DNA from: a virus
DNA: 35,583 nucleotides
Reading direction: 5' to 3' (one strand)
IMG/VR virus record: IMGVR_UViG_3300044655_000284
Location: 1-35,583 of that record
The position numbers and the translations under genes are program-made. Below are positions 21,590 through 28,787 of the stretch, in pieces (within the stretch, counting starts at the first letter, position 1; every line of letters starts with the position of its first letter). Below the pieces are notes generated by a model that was given only the letters and a program-made list of their open reading frames with translations, was not told the origin of the DNA and did not search any database.

Positions 21590-22333
21590 ATGTTAGTGAA
21601 AGAGAATACAAGTGAGAGCGGTCATTGGTACTTACCCGATGGCAGTCCAGCCTATCGCATCGTTGGCAAGAACGGCAAAGAAAGAAACTCAACTGTCAAA
21701 GACGCAAGAGAACATGGCTTACTGCCCTCAGTTACCACAATTATTGGTTGTGCGTCAAAACCCGCATTGGATGTATGGAAACAACAACAAGCCATATTGT
21801 CCGCTCTTACATTACCTCGTTTAGAGGGTGAATCTGAGGAAGATTGGCTAAGTCGAGTAGTTGCTGATAGCAAGGAAACTGCCAAGCAAGCTGCGGAACG
21901 GGGAACGCAGATACATGGGGTCATAGAAGCCTTCTACGAGGGCATTTACATACCTGAGCTACCACCCTATGTCCGAGCCGTAGAAAACGCCATAAACGAG
22001 CATTTTGGCTCACAGCTATGGATTTCTGAGAAGTCCTTTGCTTATGGTGGGTTTGGCGGTAAATGCGACCTAGTTGCCAAGTCAGGCTTTGTGGTTGACT
22101 TTAAAACAACTGAGAAAGACTTAGACAAGCTCGATTACTTCTTTGACCACCAAATGCAATTATCAGCCTACCGACAAGGGTTTGAGATGCCTAAAGCTCG
22201 GTGTGCGATTGTTTATGTCAACGCCCTACAAAATAAAGCTAAACTAGTAGAGATACCTGAAGATGACCTGAGAATTGGGTGGGAATGTTTTACCCATTTA
22301 TTAGCGTTTTATAGGGCTAAAAACAAACTATAA
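21590..22333 (+). CDS. RecB/Cas4-like PD-(D/E)XK exonuclease
   Basis: A 247-aa protein with the RecB-family motif order: GTQIHG (His109), Glu147 before FAYGGFGGKCD (Asp160), VVDFKTT (Asp170, Lys172) and HQMQLSAYR (Gln188, Tyr194). These give a metal-dependent DNA exonuclease similar to those paired with phage SSB/annealing proteins. No iron-sulfur cysteine cluster as in Cas4 is apparent. It follows the SSB-like gene in one operon, so a recombination-dependent replication or end-processing role is plausible. GGGGGAATT lies before the ATG. Confidence 0.85.
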   Translation: MLVKENTSESGHWYLPDGSPAYRIVGKNGKERNSTVKDAREHGLLPSVTTIIGCASKPALDVWKQQQAILSALTLPRLEGESEEDWLSRVVADSKETAKQAAERGTQIHGVIEAFYEGIYIPELPPYVRAVENAINEHFGSQLWISEKSFAYGGFGGKCDLVAKSGFVVDFKTTEKDLDKLDYFFDHQMQLSAYRQGFEMPKARCAIVYVNALQNKAKLVEIPEDDLRIGWECFTHLLAFYRAKNKL

Positions 22334-22340
22334 TGATTAC

Positions 22341-22500
22341 GGGGTGGCGGCAATCCCCCTGCCACAATCTCCTTCACACTGAGGGCCACCCCACCTTTTC
22401 GCAGGGCGTTAAGCCATCGCAAGAGGATGTAGCAAGTAACGAATTTTGTGGCTTTCTGCGTTACATGAAACAGCTACCAAATCTGCCCTGTTGCTTTTTA
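22341..22500 (+). ncRNA. Candidate pseudoknotted structured RNA after the nuclease gene
   Basis: Two structured blocks fill the gap. Block 1: GGGGTGGC (22341-22348) pairs with GCCACCCC (22385-22392), followed by ACCTTTTC; an alternative GTGGC/GCCAC pairing (22344-22348 with 22361-22365) competes. Block 2: an outer helix CAGGGC/GCCCTG (22402-22407, 22485-22490), then GTAGC/GCTAC (22429-22433, 22473-22477) and GTAACG/CGTTAC (22436-22441, 22459-22464). The loop of the last contains TGGCTT (22449-22454), complementary to AAGCCA (22411-22416), giving a pseudoknot. TTGCTTTTT follows. No family recognised; it could be a terminator complex, a 3'-UTR element or a small RNA. Confidence 0.6.
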
Positions 22501-22519
22501 GCCACACTATAAATAATTC

Positions 22520-22548
22520 TTGCACAAATAGTTAAGTTAGCTTAATAT
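22520..22548 (+). promoter_or_regulatory. Second early rightward promoter with TTAAG-N4-CTTAA operator
   Basis: TTGCAC (22520-22525), a 17-nt spacer, TAATAT (22543-22548). The perfect palindrome TTAAGTTAGCTTAA is at 22532-22545. It is a near copy of the 20310 promoter, placed after the structured RNA, and drives the last small-protein block. Confidence 0.8.
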
Positions 22549-22575
22549 GGAGTCATTAACACAGGGGGAATTAAA

Positions 22576-22767
22576 ATGAATACATTAGCAATAACACAAA
22601 TAGGCGACAAAAAAGACCGCAAATATTTTGTTAAACAAGCATGTACTGATTTAAAAGCTTTTGTTGTTCAAGGTGTTGGTACAAATTTTTTAATTTTTGA
22701 TAACGATAAACAAGTTGCAAAATTTAAAACATTTACAAATTGCAAAAATTACATTGCAAATTTATAA
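22576..22767 (+). CDS. Small hypothetical protein
   Basis: A 63-aa protein (MNTLAITQIGDKKDRKYFVK, then VQGVGTNFLIFDNDKQVAKF) with a compact beta-rich pattern and two Cys in FTNCKNYI and QACTD. It is the first gene after the 22520 promoter, with GGGGGAATTAAA before the ATG. Not recognised; its leading position suggests high early expression. Confidence 0.7.
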   Translation: MNTLAITQIGDKKDRKYFVKQACTDLKAFVVQGVGTNFLIFDNDKQVAKFKTFTNCKNYIANL

Positions 22768-22781
22768 ATAAGGGGGAAACT

Positions 22782-22874
22782 ATGAAAGACTTTTTATTAG
22801 GTATGGTTGCAGGTGTGTTGGCATTTGGCATACCTGCTATTGTTTATGTAATAAGAACTGGGGGAATATCATGA
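22782..22874 (+). CDS. Single-pass membrane microprotein
   Basis: A 30-aa frame with GGGGGAAACT before the ATG (MKDFLLGMVAGVLAFGIPAI, then VYVIRTGGIS). One hydrophobic helix spans about residues 4-24. Its stop overlaps the next ATG (ATGA), and the bases encoding its last residues also form the next gene's GGGGGAA box. These features support a real gene. Confidence 0.65.
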   Translation: MKDFLLGMVAGVLAFGIPAIVYVIRTGGIS

Positions 22875-23074
22875 TTGGTACTGTAACGCTTGGCGATACA
22901 CCTATTGATGTGTATGGCACAGAATTGCCTAGTGAGCCTGCTGTTGGCATCATGGGCAGCTATGTAGAGATTGAGGACTTAGAGGTGGGTGGCATTAGCA
23001 TTTATGAGATGGTCGCTAATAACCCAATATTTGAACAAATCCAAGAAGCAATTAACGATATGGTGAACTCATGA
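22871..23074 (+). CDS. Small acidic hypothetical protein
   Basis: A 67-aa acidic protein (MIGTVTLGDTPIDVYGTELP onward) with beta strands first and a C-terminal helix (NPIFEQIQEAINDMVNS). GGGGGAATATC precedes the ATG, and overlaps of ATGA type link it to both neighbours. Not recognised. Confidence 0.7.
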   Translation: MIGTVTLGDTPIDVYGTELPSEPAVGIMGSYVEIEDLEVGGISIYEMVANNPIFEQIQEAINDMVNS

Positions 23075-23157
23075 ACCCATTTGTAGCTACAATTTTATTT
23101 GTGTTATTTGCAGTAGTTTGTACAACTCTAGGTTATGGATTAGCGAGTTATCTATGA
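23071..23157 (+). CDS. Single-pass membrane microprotein
   Basis: A 28-aa frame (MNPFVATILFVLFAVVCTTL, then GYGLASYL) that is almost all one transmembrane helix. The start overlaps the preceding stop as ATGA and the stop overlaps the following ATG the same way. Coupling on both sides supports expression; function unknown. Confidence 0.6.
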   Translation: MNPFVATILFVLFAVVCTTLGYGLASYL

Positions 23158-23357
23158 ACATTCCATACAACAACGGCAAAGTACAAATCGGTAAATATTA
23201 TGTGCCACCTAAGTACATTGAAACCGACTCCGATATGCTAGAGCTTCAGTCTTATTTAATTTACGACCCTGCCCGTCTAAATAGGGCGTATTGGACAGAA
23301 AAAGGCTTGTTATTACTAGGACTCTTTATTGTCTTGATTATTTTCCTCAAGAGCTAG
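23154..23357 (+). CDS. Small tail-anchored membrane protein
   Basis: ATG 23154 is chosen for its ATGA overlap with the previous gene; an earlier in-frame ATG (23118) lies inside that gene. The 67-aa protein has a soluble N-terminus (NIPYNNGKVQIGKYYVPPKY) and a C-terminal hydrophobic helix (LLLLGLFIVLIIFL). It ends the early rightward operon and converges on the endolysin gene with a 42-nt overlap. Function unknown. Confidence 0.7.
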   Translation: MNIPYNNGKVQIGKYYVPPKYIETDSDMLELQSYLIYDPARLNRAYWTEKGLLLLGLFIVLIIFLKS

Positions 23358-23852
23358 TTTTCTAGCATCCTCAACCCGATTAAGCCATCCTTTAATAAAG
23401 CGAGCTTGGTCGGGTTTTCTTGCAACTATGCCTTGATAGAAGTCTGCCCTAGCGTCTGAAAACTTTGCAATAAGGTCTTTAGGGTTTGCATCGTTAATTG
23501 CTGCCATAGTCTTTGGCCCGATAACTCCATCAGCCACGCATCCAATCGCTTGTTGTAAAGTCTTAACGCTTCGCCCTGTCCCTGCATTAACGGCAAAATC
23601 AAATACCACATAATCAAGTCCTTTCGGTAAGACTTCACAGTAGCTAGGATTCCAATACTTTAATTTGTACATTGGGGCTATTTTTTCGGGGGTTAGAGCC
23701 TTCATATCGGCTTCGGTGACAGGATGCCCTACGAATTCTTCCCAAACCCTCTGTGTGACCCCTAAATTGGTTCTACCACCTGAGTCCAACGGGTCGTTAC
23801 TGTAACCACCTTCGTGCTTCAATATACGGGCTAAACAGTCCTCAAATCTCAT
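23316..23852 (-). CDS. Endolysin, GH108 family muramidase with PG-binding domain
   Basis: A 178-aa protein. Residues 14-31 (EGGYSNDPLDSGGRTNLG) contain the GH108 catalytic Glu14 and signature loop. The second half, LQQAIGCVADGVIGPKTMAA, is the peptidoglycan-binding_3 repeat of the same family. It cleaves the glycan strand at lysis. No signal peptide is present, so it needs the holin encoded just upstream, with which it overlaps by ATGA. It is the last gene of the late operon. Confidence 0.92.
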   Translation of the reverse strand: MRFEDCLARILKHEGGYSNDPLDSGGRTNLGVTQRVWEEFVGHPVTEADMKALTPEKIAPMYKLKYWNPSYCEVLPKGLDYVVFDFAVNAGTGRSVKTLQQAIGCVADGVIGPKTMAAINDANPKDLIAKFSDARADFYQGIVARKPDQARFIKGWLNRVEDARKLALEENNQDNKES

Positions 23853-24247
23853 TTCTTCGCTTTCATTTCAATAATCTTTTCAGCCGTTCTACCACCAAAA
23901 TAAGCTAAGAATACAATTTGACCCCATTGACCAAGCAACTGGACATAGTTTTGGTTAGCATCGTAGCCAAAGGCAGACATCATAGCGAATAGGAAATAAG
24001 CCCCAAATATAGCGATTAAAGCCATTGGGCGGATGTTTTTGGATAACCAACTGTCACTAGACATATCGGCTTCCCAACGCTTTGTAACTTCTTGGGCTTC
24101 GGCTATATCGGCTTGCATCTTAGCCAGTTCGCCTTCTTGTTGGAGTTTTACCAGTTCTAACTGAGCTTTAGCCTTTGCTTCGGGGTCAGGAATAAGCTTG
24201 TCGATGAGCTTTGTGCCAATATCAAGAATTGCTGTCAATGGAAACAT
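23849..24247 (-). CDS. Holin (3TM-superfamily-like)
   Basis: A 132-aa protein. A charged coiled coil (about residues 18-62, KAKAQLELVKLQQEGELAKM) is followed by WLSKNIRPMALIAIFGAYFLF and then GQWGQIVFLAYFGGRTAEKI. This gives two or three membrane segments and a Lys-rich tail. The N-IRP-x-x motif and layout match the 3TM holin group (Holin_3TMs). It permits endolysin release. TAATG and ATGA overlaps link it to the upstream gene and to the endolysin. Confidence 0.85.
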   Translation of the reverse strand: MFPLTAILDIGTKLIDKLIPDPEAKAKAQLELVKLQQEGELAKMQADIAEAQEVTKRWEADMSSDSWLSKNIRPMALIAIFGAYFLFAMMSAFGYDANQNYVQLLGQWGQIVFLAYFGGRTAEKIIEMKAKK

Positions 24248-24681
24248 TATTTATAACCCCATACTAAAAAGTAAGCTATTACGCCAGCTACCGCAAAACA
24301 CCAAAACTGTGCAACTTTAGCTTTGTTTAAATCTTTGTTAAATTCTTTCTGAAACTCTTTTTCTTGCTTCTCTAACTTAGCTTTTAACGCTTCGACTTCT
24401 GCCCATCGTTTGCCGTATTTCTTAAGAAAGTCGGCTCTAATTTGTGCTTCTTCTCGCCTAACCCGTTCTTCGTGTTCCCATTGAATTAGGACTCGTTTTA
24501 AGAACAGCTCTTTGCGTACTTCGTTTTCTCGTAACTCTCTGCGTCTATCTATGTTCCTTTGTACTGCAACATCGGTAGCTTCTTTTTGTACATTCTCAAT
24601 ACTTTTAGACAGTTCTTTAGCCGATTGACGGCTTGTATCAAGGTTACTGGTTAGGGTTTTAATCCCTTCGTGAAGTTCCAT
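24247..24681 (-). CDS. Coiled-coil protein with C-terminal membrane anchor in the lysis cassette
   Basis: I chose ATG 24681, just after the previous stop; a longer frame to 24726 overlaps that gene by 41 nt. The 144-aa protein is a long charged coiled coil (ESIENVQKEATDVAV-like heptads through LKAKLEKQEKEFQKEFNKDL) ending in one hydrophobic helix (FWCFAVAGVIAYFLVW). The topology is the reverse of a standard i-spanin and there is no lipobox. It may assist lysis or be a superinfection factor. Not recognised. Confidence 0.7.
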   Translation of the reverse strand: MELHEGIKTLTSNLDTSRQSAKELSKSIENVQKEATDVAVQRNIDRRRELRENEVRKELFLKRVLIQWEHEERVRREEAQIRADFLKKYGKRWAEVEALKAKLEKQEKEFQKEFNKDLNKAKVAQFWCFAVAGVIAYFLVWGYK

Positions 24682-24685
24682 AGTT

Positions 24686-24853
24686 TCATTTTGGCAAAGA
24701 CCACCCATGCGTAGATAGGTAGGCATAACCTAAACCGCCTACAAAGACATAAAAAATAGTACGGATAGAGAACCAACCAAACTGGGTTACTTTCTCGTTT
24801 AACCATTCTTTAATGGCTTCCTTAACGATTTCTTTTTCAATCTGGTTAGCCAT
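24686..24853 (-). CDS. Small membrane protein of the lysis cassette
   Basis: A 55-aa frame (MANQIEKEIVKEAIKEWLNE, then KVTQFGWFSIRTIFYVFVGG) with an amphipathic N-terminal helix and a hydrophobic segment (about 28-47). Its start lies inside the last codons of the gene before it. The position beside the holin suggests an antiholin or lysis accessory, but this is context only. Confidence 0.65.
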   Translation of the reverse strand: MANQIEKEIVKEAIKEWLNEKVTQFGWFSIRTIFYVFVGGLGYAYLSTHGWSLPK

Positions 24854-25016
24854 TTTTCTTCCTGACAGTCTTAGTAGGAGTCTTTTTGACCGCAGGTTTT
24901 CTAACTGTTTTCTTAGGCGTGGCCTTTATTGTGCCTTCCCAATCATTGAGTAAAGTTAGCCAATGCACCTTTTTGGTGTAGCCCATCTTATCAAAAACCC
25001 AGTCAATTATGAACAT
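24846..25016 (-). CDS. Small Lys-rich-tailed protein
   Basis: ATG 25016 is chosen because AGGTG lies five bases upstream. The 56-aa protein has a hydrophobic start (MFIIDWVFDKMGYTKKVHWL) and a Lys/Thr/Pro-rich tail of repeats like KKTPTKTVRKK. Similar short proteins with histone-like tails sit near lysis genes in other phages. DNA binding or membrane association is possible; function unknown. Confidence 0.65.
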   Translation of the reverse strand: MFIIDWVFDKMGYTKKVHWLTLLNDWEGTIKATPKKTVRKPAVKKTPTKTVRKKNG

Positions 25017-25024
25017 AATGTCAC

Positions 25025-25381
25025 CTATGCAAGTTCTACCCAAGAGGTTGTAGCTTCATCCCAATTATATCGCTTAGGATTCTCTGCTGTGCCTACATCG
25101 GTAGGATAAGGTACTGGAGCACTCCATAAACAGGTTTCTTCACTCATTACCCAACTTGGGAATGGCTGTGGTGGAATAAAGGCATCTCGTTGGCTATCGT
25201 ATGTGTAGCCGATACCAGCGTAGTTTTTTCGCAAAGGTCTGCCTTCAGGATGTTGTCCACCATGAGTATTGTAAGAAGTCTGTACCCATCCATGACCAAA
25301 GATGCCACTATCAATGACATCTTGTTCCGCTACGATGACTTGGACTACTACTCCGTTTTCTACTTTTGCAAAATGCGACAT
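25025..25381 (-). CDS. Conserved phage structural-type protein (MSHFAKVENG family)
   Basis: A 118-aa protein starting MSHFAKVENGVVVQVIVAEQ and containing YNTHGGQHPEGRPLRKNYAG then IGYTYDSQRDAFIPPQPFPS. This family is widespread next to tail-fibre genes in marine and freshwater phages and is usually thought to be a minor tail or fibre-associated protein. It follows the glycine-rich adhesin directly, with AAAAGGAGCAATC-ATG. Its exact role is not established. Confidence 0.75.
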   Translation of the reverse strand: MSHFAKVENGVVVQVIVAEQDVIDSGIFGHGWVQTSYNTHGGQHPEGRPLRKNYAGIGYTYDSQRDAFIPPQPFPSWVMSEETCLWSAPVPYPTDVGTAENPKRYNWDEATTSWVELA

Positions 25382-25392
25382 GATTGCTCCTT

Positions 25393-27822
25393 TTAAGCTG
25401 TATATGAACCTGATGCTGTGTATTTAAGAATGGTATTGCTACCAGATGTGGTTACTGTTGGGTTGCCTGTGGTTGTGCCTGAGTATCTTGATGTTGGTAT
25501 AGATAGGATAACAACACCAGAGCCACCAGCACCAGCAGTTGTGTATAAGCCACCTCCACCGCCACCTGTATTAACTGTTCCAGCAGTTGCTGTACCAGAA
25601 CCTCCATCACTACCACCACCATTACCGCCACCGCCTGTTCCACCAGCACCACCAGTTCTTCCACTTCCATAAACTCCACCACCACCACCTCCAGCATAAG
25701 TAACAGAAGAGCCAGTAATAGAAGATGCAGTTCCGTTTCCTCCTACTCCTCCAACAGTACTAGACGCAGCACCGCCAACTGCACTAGCACCGCCACCGCC
25801 ACCGCCTGAAAAATTACTGCCATCTGTGGTTTGTGAAGCTCCACCATTATTACCTTGAGATGGAGAAGCTGTTGGTGTGTTTCCATTGCCAGCTCCAGTA
25901 GTGTATCCACCACCTCCACCAGAACCTCCGTTACTTCCTCCAGTTGAGTTTCCTCCTCCACCACCTCCACCAGCAGCCGTATATGATGAAAATACTGAAT
26001 TAGAACCACTATTACCAGTATTTCCACCACCAGAATTAACAGTTCCGCCAGCACCGATTGTAATTGTGTAGCTTGTTCCTACGCTAAGTGATTCTGTTCC
26101 AGTTCTAAATCCACCAGCACCACCACCGCCTGTTCCACCAGCACCACCACCGCCAACAACTAAAAAAGATATTGGCACTAATGGTATTAACGAGCCACTA
26201 CTATTAAAGGTATGGATAGTATTACCGCCAGAGGTTGTTACTGTTCCACCGCCAAATGCTTGTGAGCCAGCGTAAGAGATGATTACTACACCGCTACCGC
26301 CTGAACCAGAAGCACTAGAGCCACGCCTTCCACCGCCACCGCCACCAGTATTAGCAGTTCCATTACCAGCAGGGTCAACTCCAGCTCCACCAGCTCCTCC
26401 ACCTCCAGAACCACCCGTACCGCCAGATGATGAACCAGCACCACCTCCACCACCAGCATAGGTTACAGAAGAACCGCTTATTGACGATGCAGTGCCATTT
26501 CCGCCATTTCCACCAACAGTAGAGGTTGCATTACCACCAGTAGCACTAGCTCCTCCACCTCCACCACCAGAACCGCCATTTCCAGCTCCACCATTATTGC
26601 CTTGCCCAGAAGTTCCTGTTCCGCCATTTGCATTCCCAGCACCACCACCGCCAGAACCACCATTACCACCAGTTCTATCTGATAATTGACCACCAGCACC
26701 ATAACCACCAGCCGTTGATGTTATCGATAAAAATACAGAATCGCTACCAGAGCCACCATCACCATTTCCACCACCACTAGAGGAAGTTCCAGAAGCTCCA
26801 CCAGCACCAACAGTTACTAGATAAATAGAGTTGGTATCAATTGTTATTCCAGAGCCAGTTCTAAAACCTCCAGCACCACCGCCACCTCCAGAACCTACAC
26901 CGCCTCCAGAGCCACCAGCCACGACTAAGCAACTTGCTGTCAATGATGACAATGGGTTTAATGCACCAGAAGAAGTAAAGGTATGGATATATTTACCGCC
27001 TGATACAGTAACAGTTCCACCGCCAAATAATTGAGTTGCAGATGTGTAGGAAACAATGACGATTCCTGAACCGCCTGATGCACCAGCAGAACTACTATAT
27101 TCAGCACCACCACCTCCACCGCCTGTGTTTGCCGTTCCGCTAACACCATTAGCACTAGTTGTACCGCCACCTAAACCACCACCACCTAGTCCTCCAGCAC
27201 CGCCTACACCGCCACCAGCAGCATATGTACCACCTCCACCGCCACCAGCGTAATATGTTGATGTTCCAGAGATAGATGAAGTTAAACCAATACCGCCAGC
27301 ACCTGCTGGGTTGTTACTTAAAGAACCTGCTGCACCTGCTCCACCACCGCCACCGCAACCATAAGGCTGACCGCTAACATTTGAACCAGCAGCACCATTG
27401 TTACCTTGCCCAGCAGTTCCTGTGCCACCTGCTGTGCTTCCAGAACCAGATTGGCTTGGACCACCGCCACCTGAACCGCCATTTTGACCAACAACAGAAG
27501 ATGCACCATCTTGTGAACCGCCAGCACCACCGCCTACTGAAGCAGTAACAGATATTCCTGTACCAGTAATTGTTGAATTGTTACCATTTGCAAATGGAGT
27601 TCCACCAGCACCAACAACTACTGTATAAGAATTGGTAAGAGTAAGAGAAACTGTGCCTGTTAAAAAACCACCAGCACCACCACCAGCACCACGATTACCA
27701 CCAGTAATAAAACCACCTCCACCACCTCCAGCTACTTGCAGATAATCAGCAGTAACAGTCTGTAGTCCTGTCCATCCAAACGCTGCTAGTGCTGCTGCAC
27801 CAATTTTAGATAAGCGTGGCAT
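25393..27822 (-). CDS. Large glycine-rich tail adhesin/fibre with three tandem modules
   Basis: An 809-aa protein, extremely Gly/Ser/Ala-rich. Three modules repeat the order: LVV(A/G)GG strand, poly-Gly run, GAGGF(L/R)TG, a short beta pair (for example SYTVVVGAGG), a long Gly-rich stretch, YAGGGGGG, and SGVVIISY. Two of the modules are separated by the linker GGGTVTxSGG-x-x-IHTF-x-SSG. Such poly-Gly layers pack as polyglycine-II helices in known phage adhesins (gp38 of phage S16). It lies after two fibre-type genes, so it probably forms the distal receptor-binding tip. The receptor is unknown. Confidence 0.8.
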   Translation of the reverse strand: MPRLSKIGAAALAAFGWTGLQTVTADYLQVAGGGGGGFITGGNRGAGGGAGGFLTGTVSLTLTNSYTVVVGAGGTPFANGNNSTITGTGISVTASVGGGAGGSQDGASSVVGQNGGSGGGGPSQSGSGSTAGGTGTAGQGNNGAAGSNVSGQPYGCGGGGGAGAAGSLSNNPAGAGGIGLTSSISGTSTYYAGGGGGGTYAAGGGVGGAGGLGGGGLGGGTTSANGVSGTANTGGGGGGAEYSSSAGASGGSGIVIVSYTSATQLFGGGTVTVSGGKYIHTFTSSGALNPLSSLTASCLVVAGGSGGGVGSGGGGGAGGFRTGSGITIDTNSIYLVTVGAGGASGTSSSGGGNGDGGSGSDSVFLSITSTAGGYGAGGQLSDRTGGNGGSGGGGAGNANGGTGTSGQGNNGGAGNGGSGGGGGGASATGGNATSTVGGNGGNGTASSISGSSVTYAGGGGGAGSSSGGTGGSGGGGAGGAGVDPAGNGTANTGGGGGGRRGSSASGSGGSGVVIISYAGSQAFGGGTVTTSGGNTIHTFNSSGSLIPLVPISFLVVGGGGAGGTGGGGAGGFRTGTESLSVGTSYTITIGAGGTVNSGGGNTGNSGSNSVFSSYTAAGGGGGGGNSTGGSNGGSGGGGGYTTGAGNGNTPTASPSQGNNGGASQTTDGSNFSGGGGGGASAVGGAASSTVGGVGGNGTASSITGSSVTYAGGGGGGVYGSGRTGGAGGTGGGGNGGGSDGGSGTATAGTVNTGGGGGGLYTTAGAGGSGVVILSIPTSRYSGTTTGNPTVTTSGSNTILKYTASGSYTA
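25393..27822 (-). repeat. Three-fold internal duplication in the adhesin gene
   Basis: The DNA repeats GGTGGT-like codon runs over three modules of about 750-800 bp. The linkers recur near 27000-27050 and 26200-26260; the C-terminal end near 25440-25500 carries a related variant. High internal similarity gives scope for recombination that changes module number. Confidence 0.6.
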
Positions 27823-27830
27823 TGTTTACC

Positions 27831-28538
27831 TTATGCGAATTTAGTTACAGAAGCAAACACAGTAAAGGTTGCACTTCCTGTTTTGATAATCACATAAGTA
27901 TAACTGTCTATTGAACTAGCATTACCGCTAGTCGGGGCAGAACCACCTTGCCATTTAGGAGTAACAGAAGAACCATCTATTTGCACAGCAGAATTATAAT
28001 ATGCTGTAGAGCCATTTGTAACTAAGAAAGTGGCAGACAAAGACTCGCCTGTAGACATAAGAGTGTCTAAAGAAGTTCCGCTAGAACCCCTAAAATTGAC
28101 TGTAAAGTTACCACTAGCATCGGTTGTGTAGTACAAGACCGATTGAGTAGTTACATCATAGTTAATTGTTCCTGTAGCTGCCGTTGCGGAAACTGTGGCA
28201 ACTTCTTTAATATTGGTAAATTTAGATGCTGCAACACTTGTAGAACCAGAAAATGTTTGTAAGGCTGTAAATGAGTTTGCCACATTGGTTACAGGAATAT
28301 TTGCAGCAGCTAGGCTAGTTGCCCCAGTTCCACCATTGGCTGTACTTACAGGTAATGTAAGGGCTGCCACAGATGCACTTGCCAATAAAGTAACCACATT
28401 AGAACTATTTTTATAATATAGTTTTCCATCGGCAGTATTTATGGCCAATTCACCAGCAACTAGATTGCCAGCAGTCGGTATATTAGAAGCCGTAGTTGAG
28501 TAATAAAGTGAAATTGGGGTGTAGCCTGTTTGTGCCAT
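27831..28538 (-). CDS. Tail-fibre-like protein
   Basis: A 235-aa protein. The N-terminus (TPISLYYSTTASNIPTAGNL, then VAGELAINTADGKLYYKNSS) is a very common phage fibre/tail-tip module, followed by VSTANGGTGATSLAAANI, a classic fibre repeat motif. The C-terminal half is beta-rich (SVLYYTTDASGNFTVNFRGS). It precedes the glycine-rich adhesin and may form the fibre shaft that carries it. Call from motifs plus context. Confidence 0.8.
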   Translation of the reverse strand: MAQTGYTPISLYYSTTASNIPTAGNLVAGELAINTADGKLYYKNSSNVVTLLASASVAALTLPVSTANGGTGATSLAAANIPVTNVANSFTALQTFSGSTSVAASKFTNIKEVATVSATAATGTINYDVTTQSVLYYTTDASGNFTVNFRGSSGTSLDTLMSTGESLSATFLVTNGSTAYYNSAVQIDGSSVTPKWQGGSAPTSGNASSIDSYTYVIIKTGSATFTVFASVTKFA

Positions 28539-28547
28539 GATTTTTCC

Positions 28548-28787
28548 TTAAAATATACCGCCAAATATACCAGTTACAGCCGTTACTGTACCCGCATTTT
28601 GTATGTCATTACCGCCCATTTTTAATGCTCCAGTAGCGGTAGTTTGACCATCTGCTGCCAAAGAATCCGTAAGAGCAGAAGCTATGTCTGCTAATGTGTT
28701 ATTAGCCCATGTACTTGCAATGGTTGTGCCTGTTACTACGGGATTACCCGCAGGTAGGGAATATGTGCCTGACCCGTTTCTACTCAT
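28548..28787 (-). CDS. Short fibre N-terminal-type protein
   Basis: A 79-aa protein (NGSGTYSLPAGNPVVTGTTI, then ASTWANNTLADIASALTDSL, and GALKMGGNDIQNAGTVTA). These motifs usually begin long tail fibres, including the GxLxMGGxxIxNxG pattern, but here the frame stops after 79 residues and the next gene has its own fibre module. It may be a fibre split into separate subunits or an adaptor. Coupled to the preceding gene by ATGA. Confidence 0.75.
   Translation of the reverse strand: MSRNGSGTYSLPAGNPVVTGTTIASTWANNTLADIASALTDSLAADGQTTATGALKMGGNDIQNAGTVTAVTGIFGGIF

Noticed and set aside
24247-24681. i-spanin/o-spanin pair in the lysis cassette
   Set aside because: The candidate has its membrane helix at the C-terminus, and no nested or adjacent frame with a lipobox was seen.
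25418-27253. Several proline-rich frames opposite the glycine-rich adhesin, and Val/Leu-rich ones in its other forward frame
   Set aside because: Gly codons GGT/GGA read as Pro/Thr codons on the other strand and as Val/Leu-rich runs in a shifted frame; these are composition shadows.
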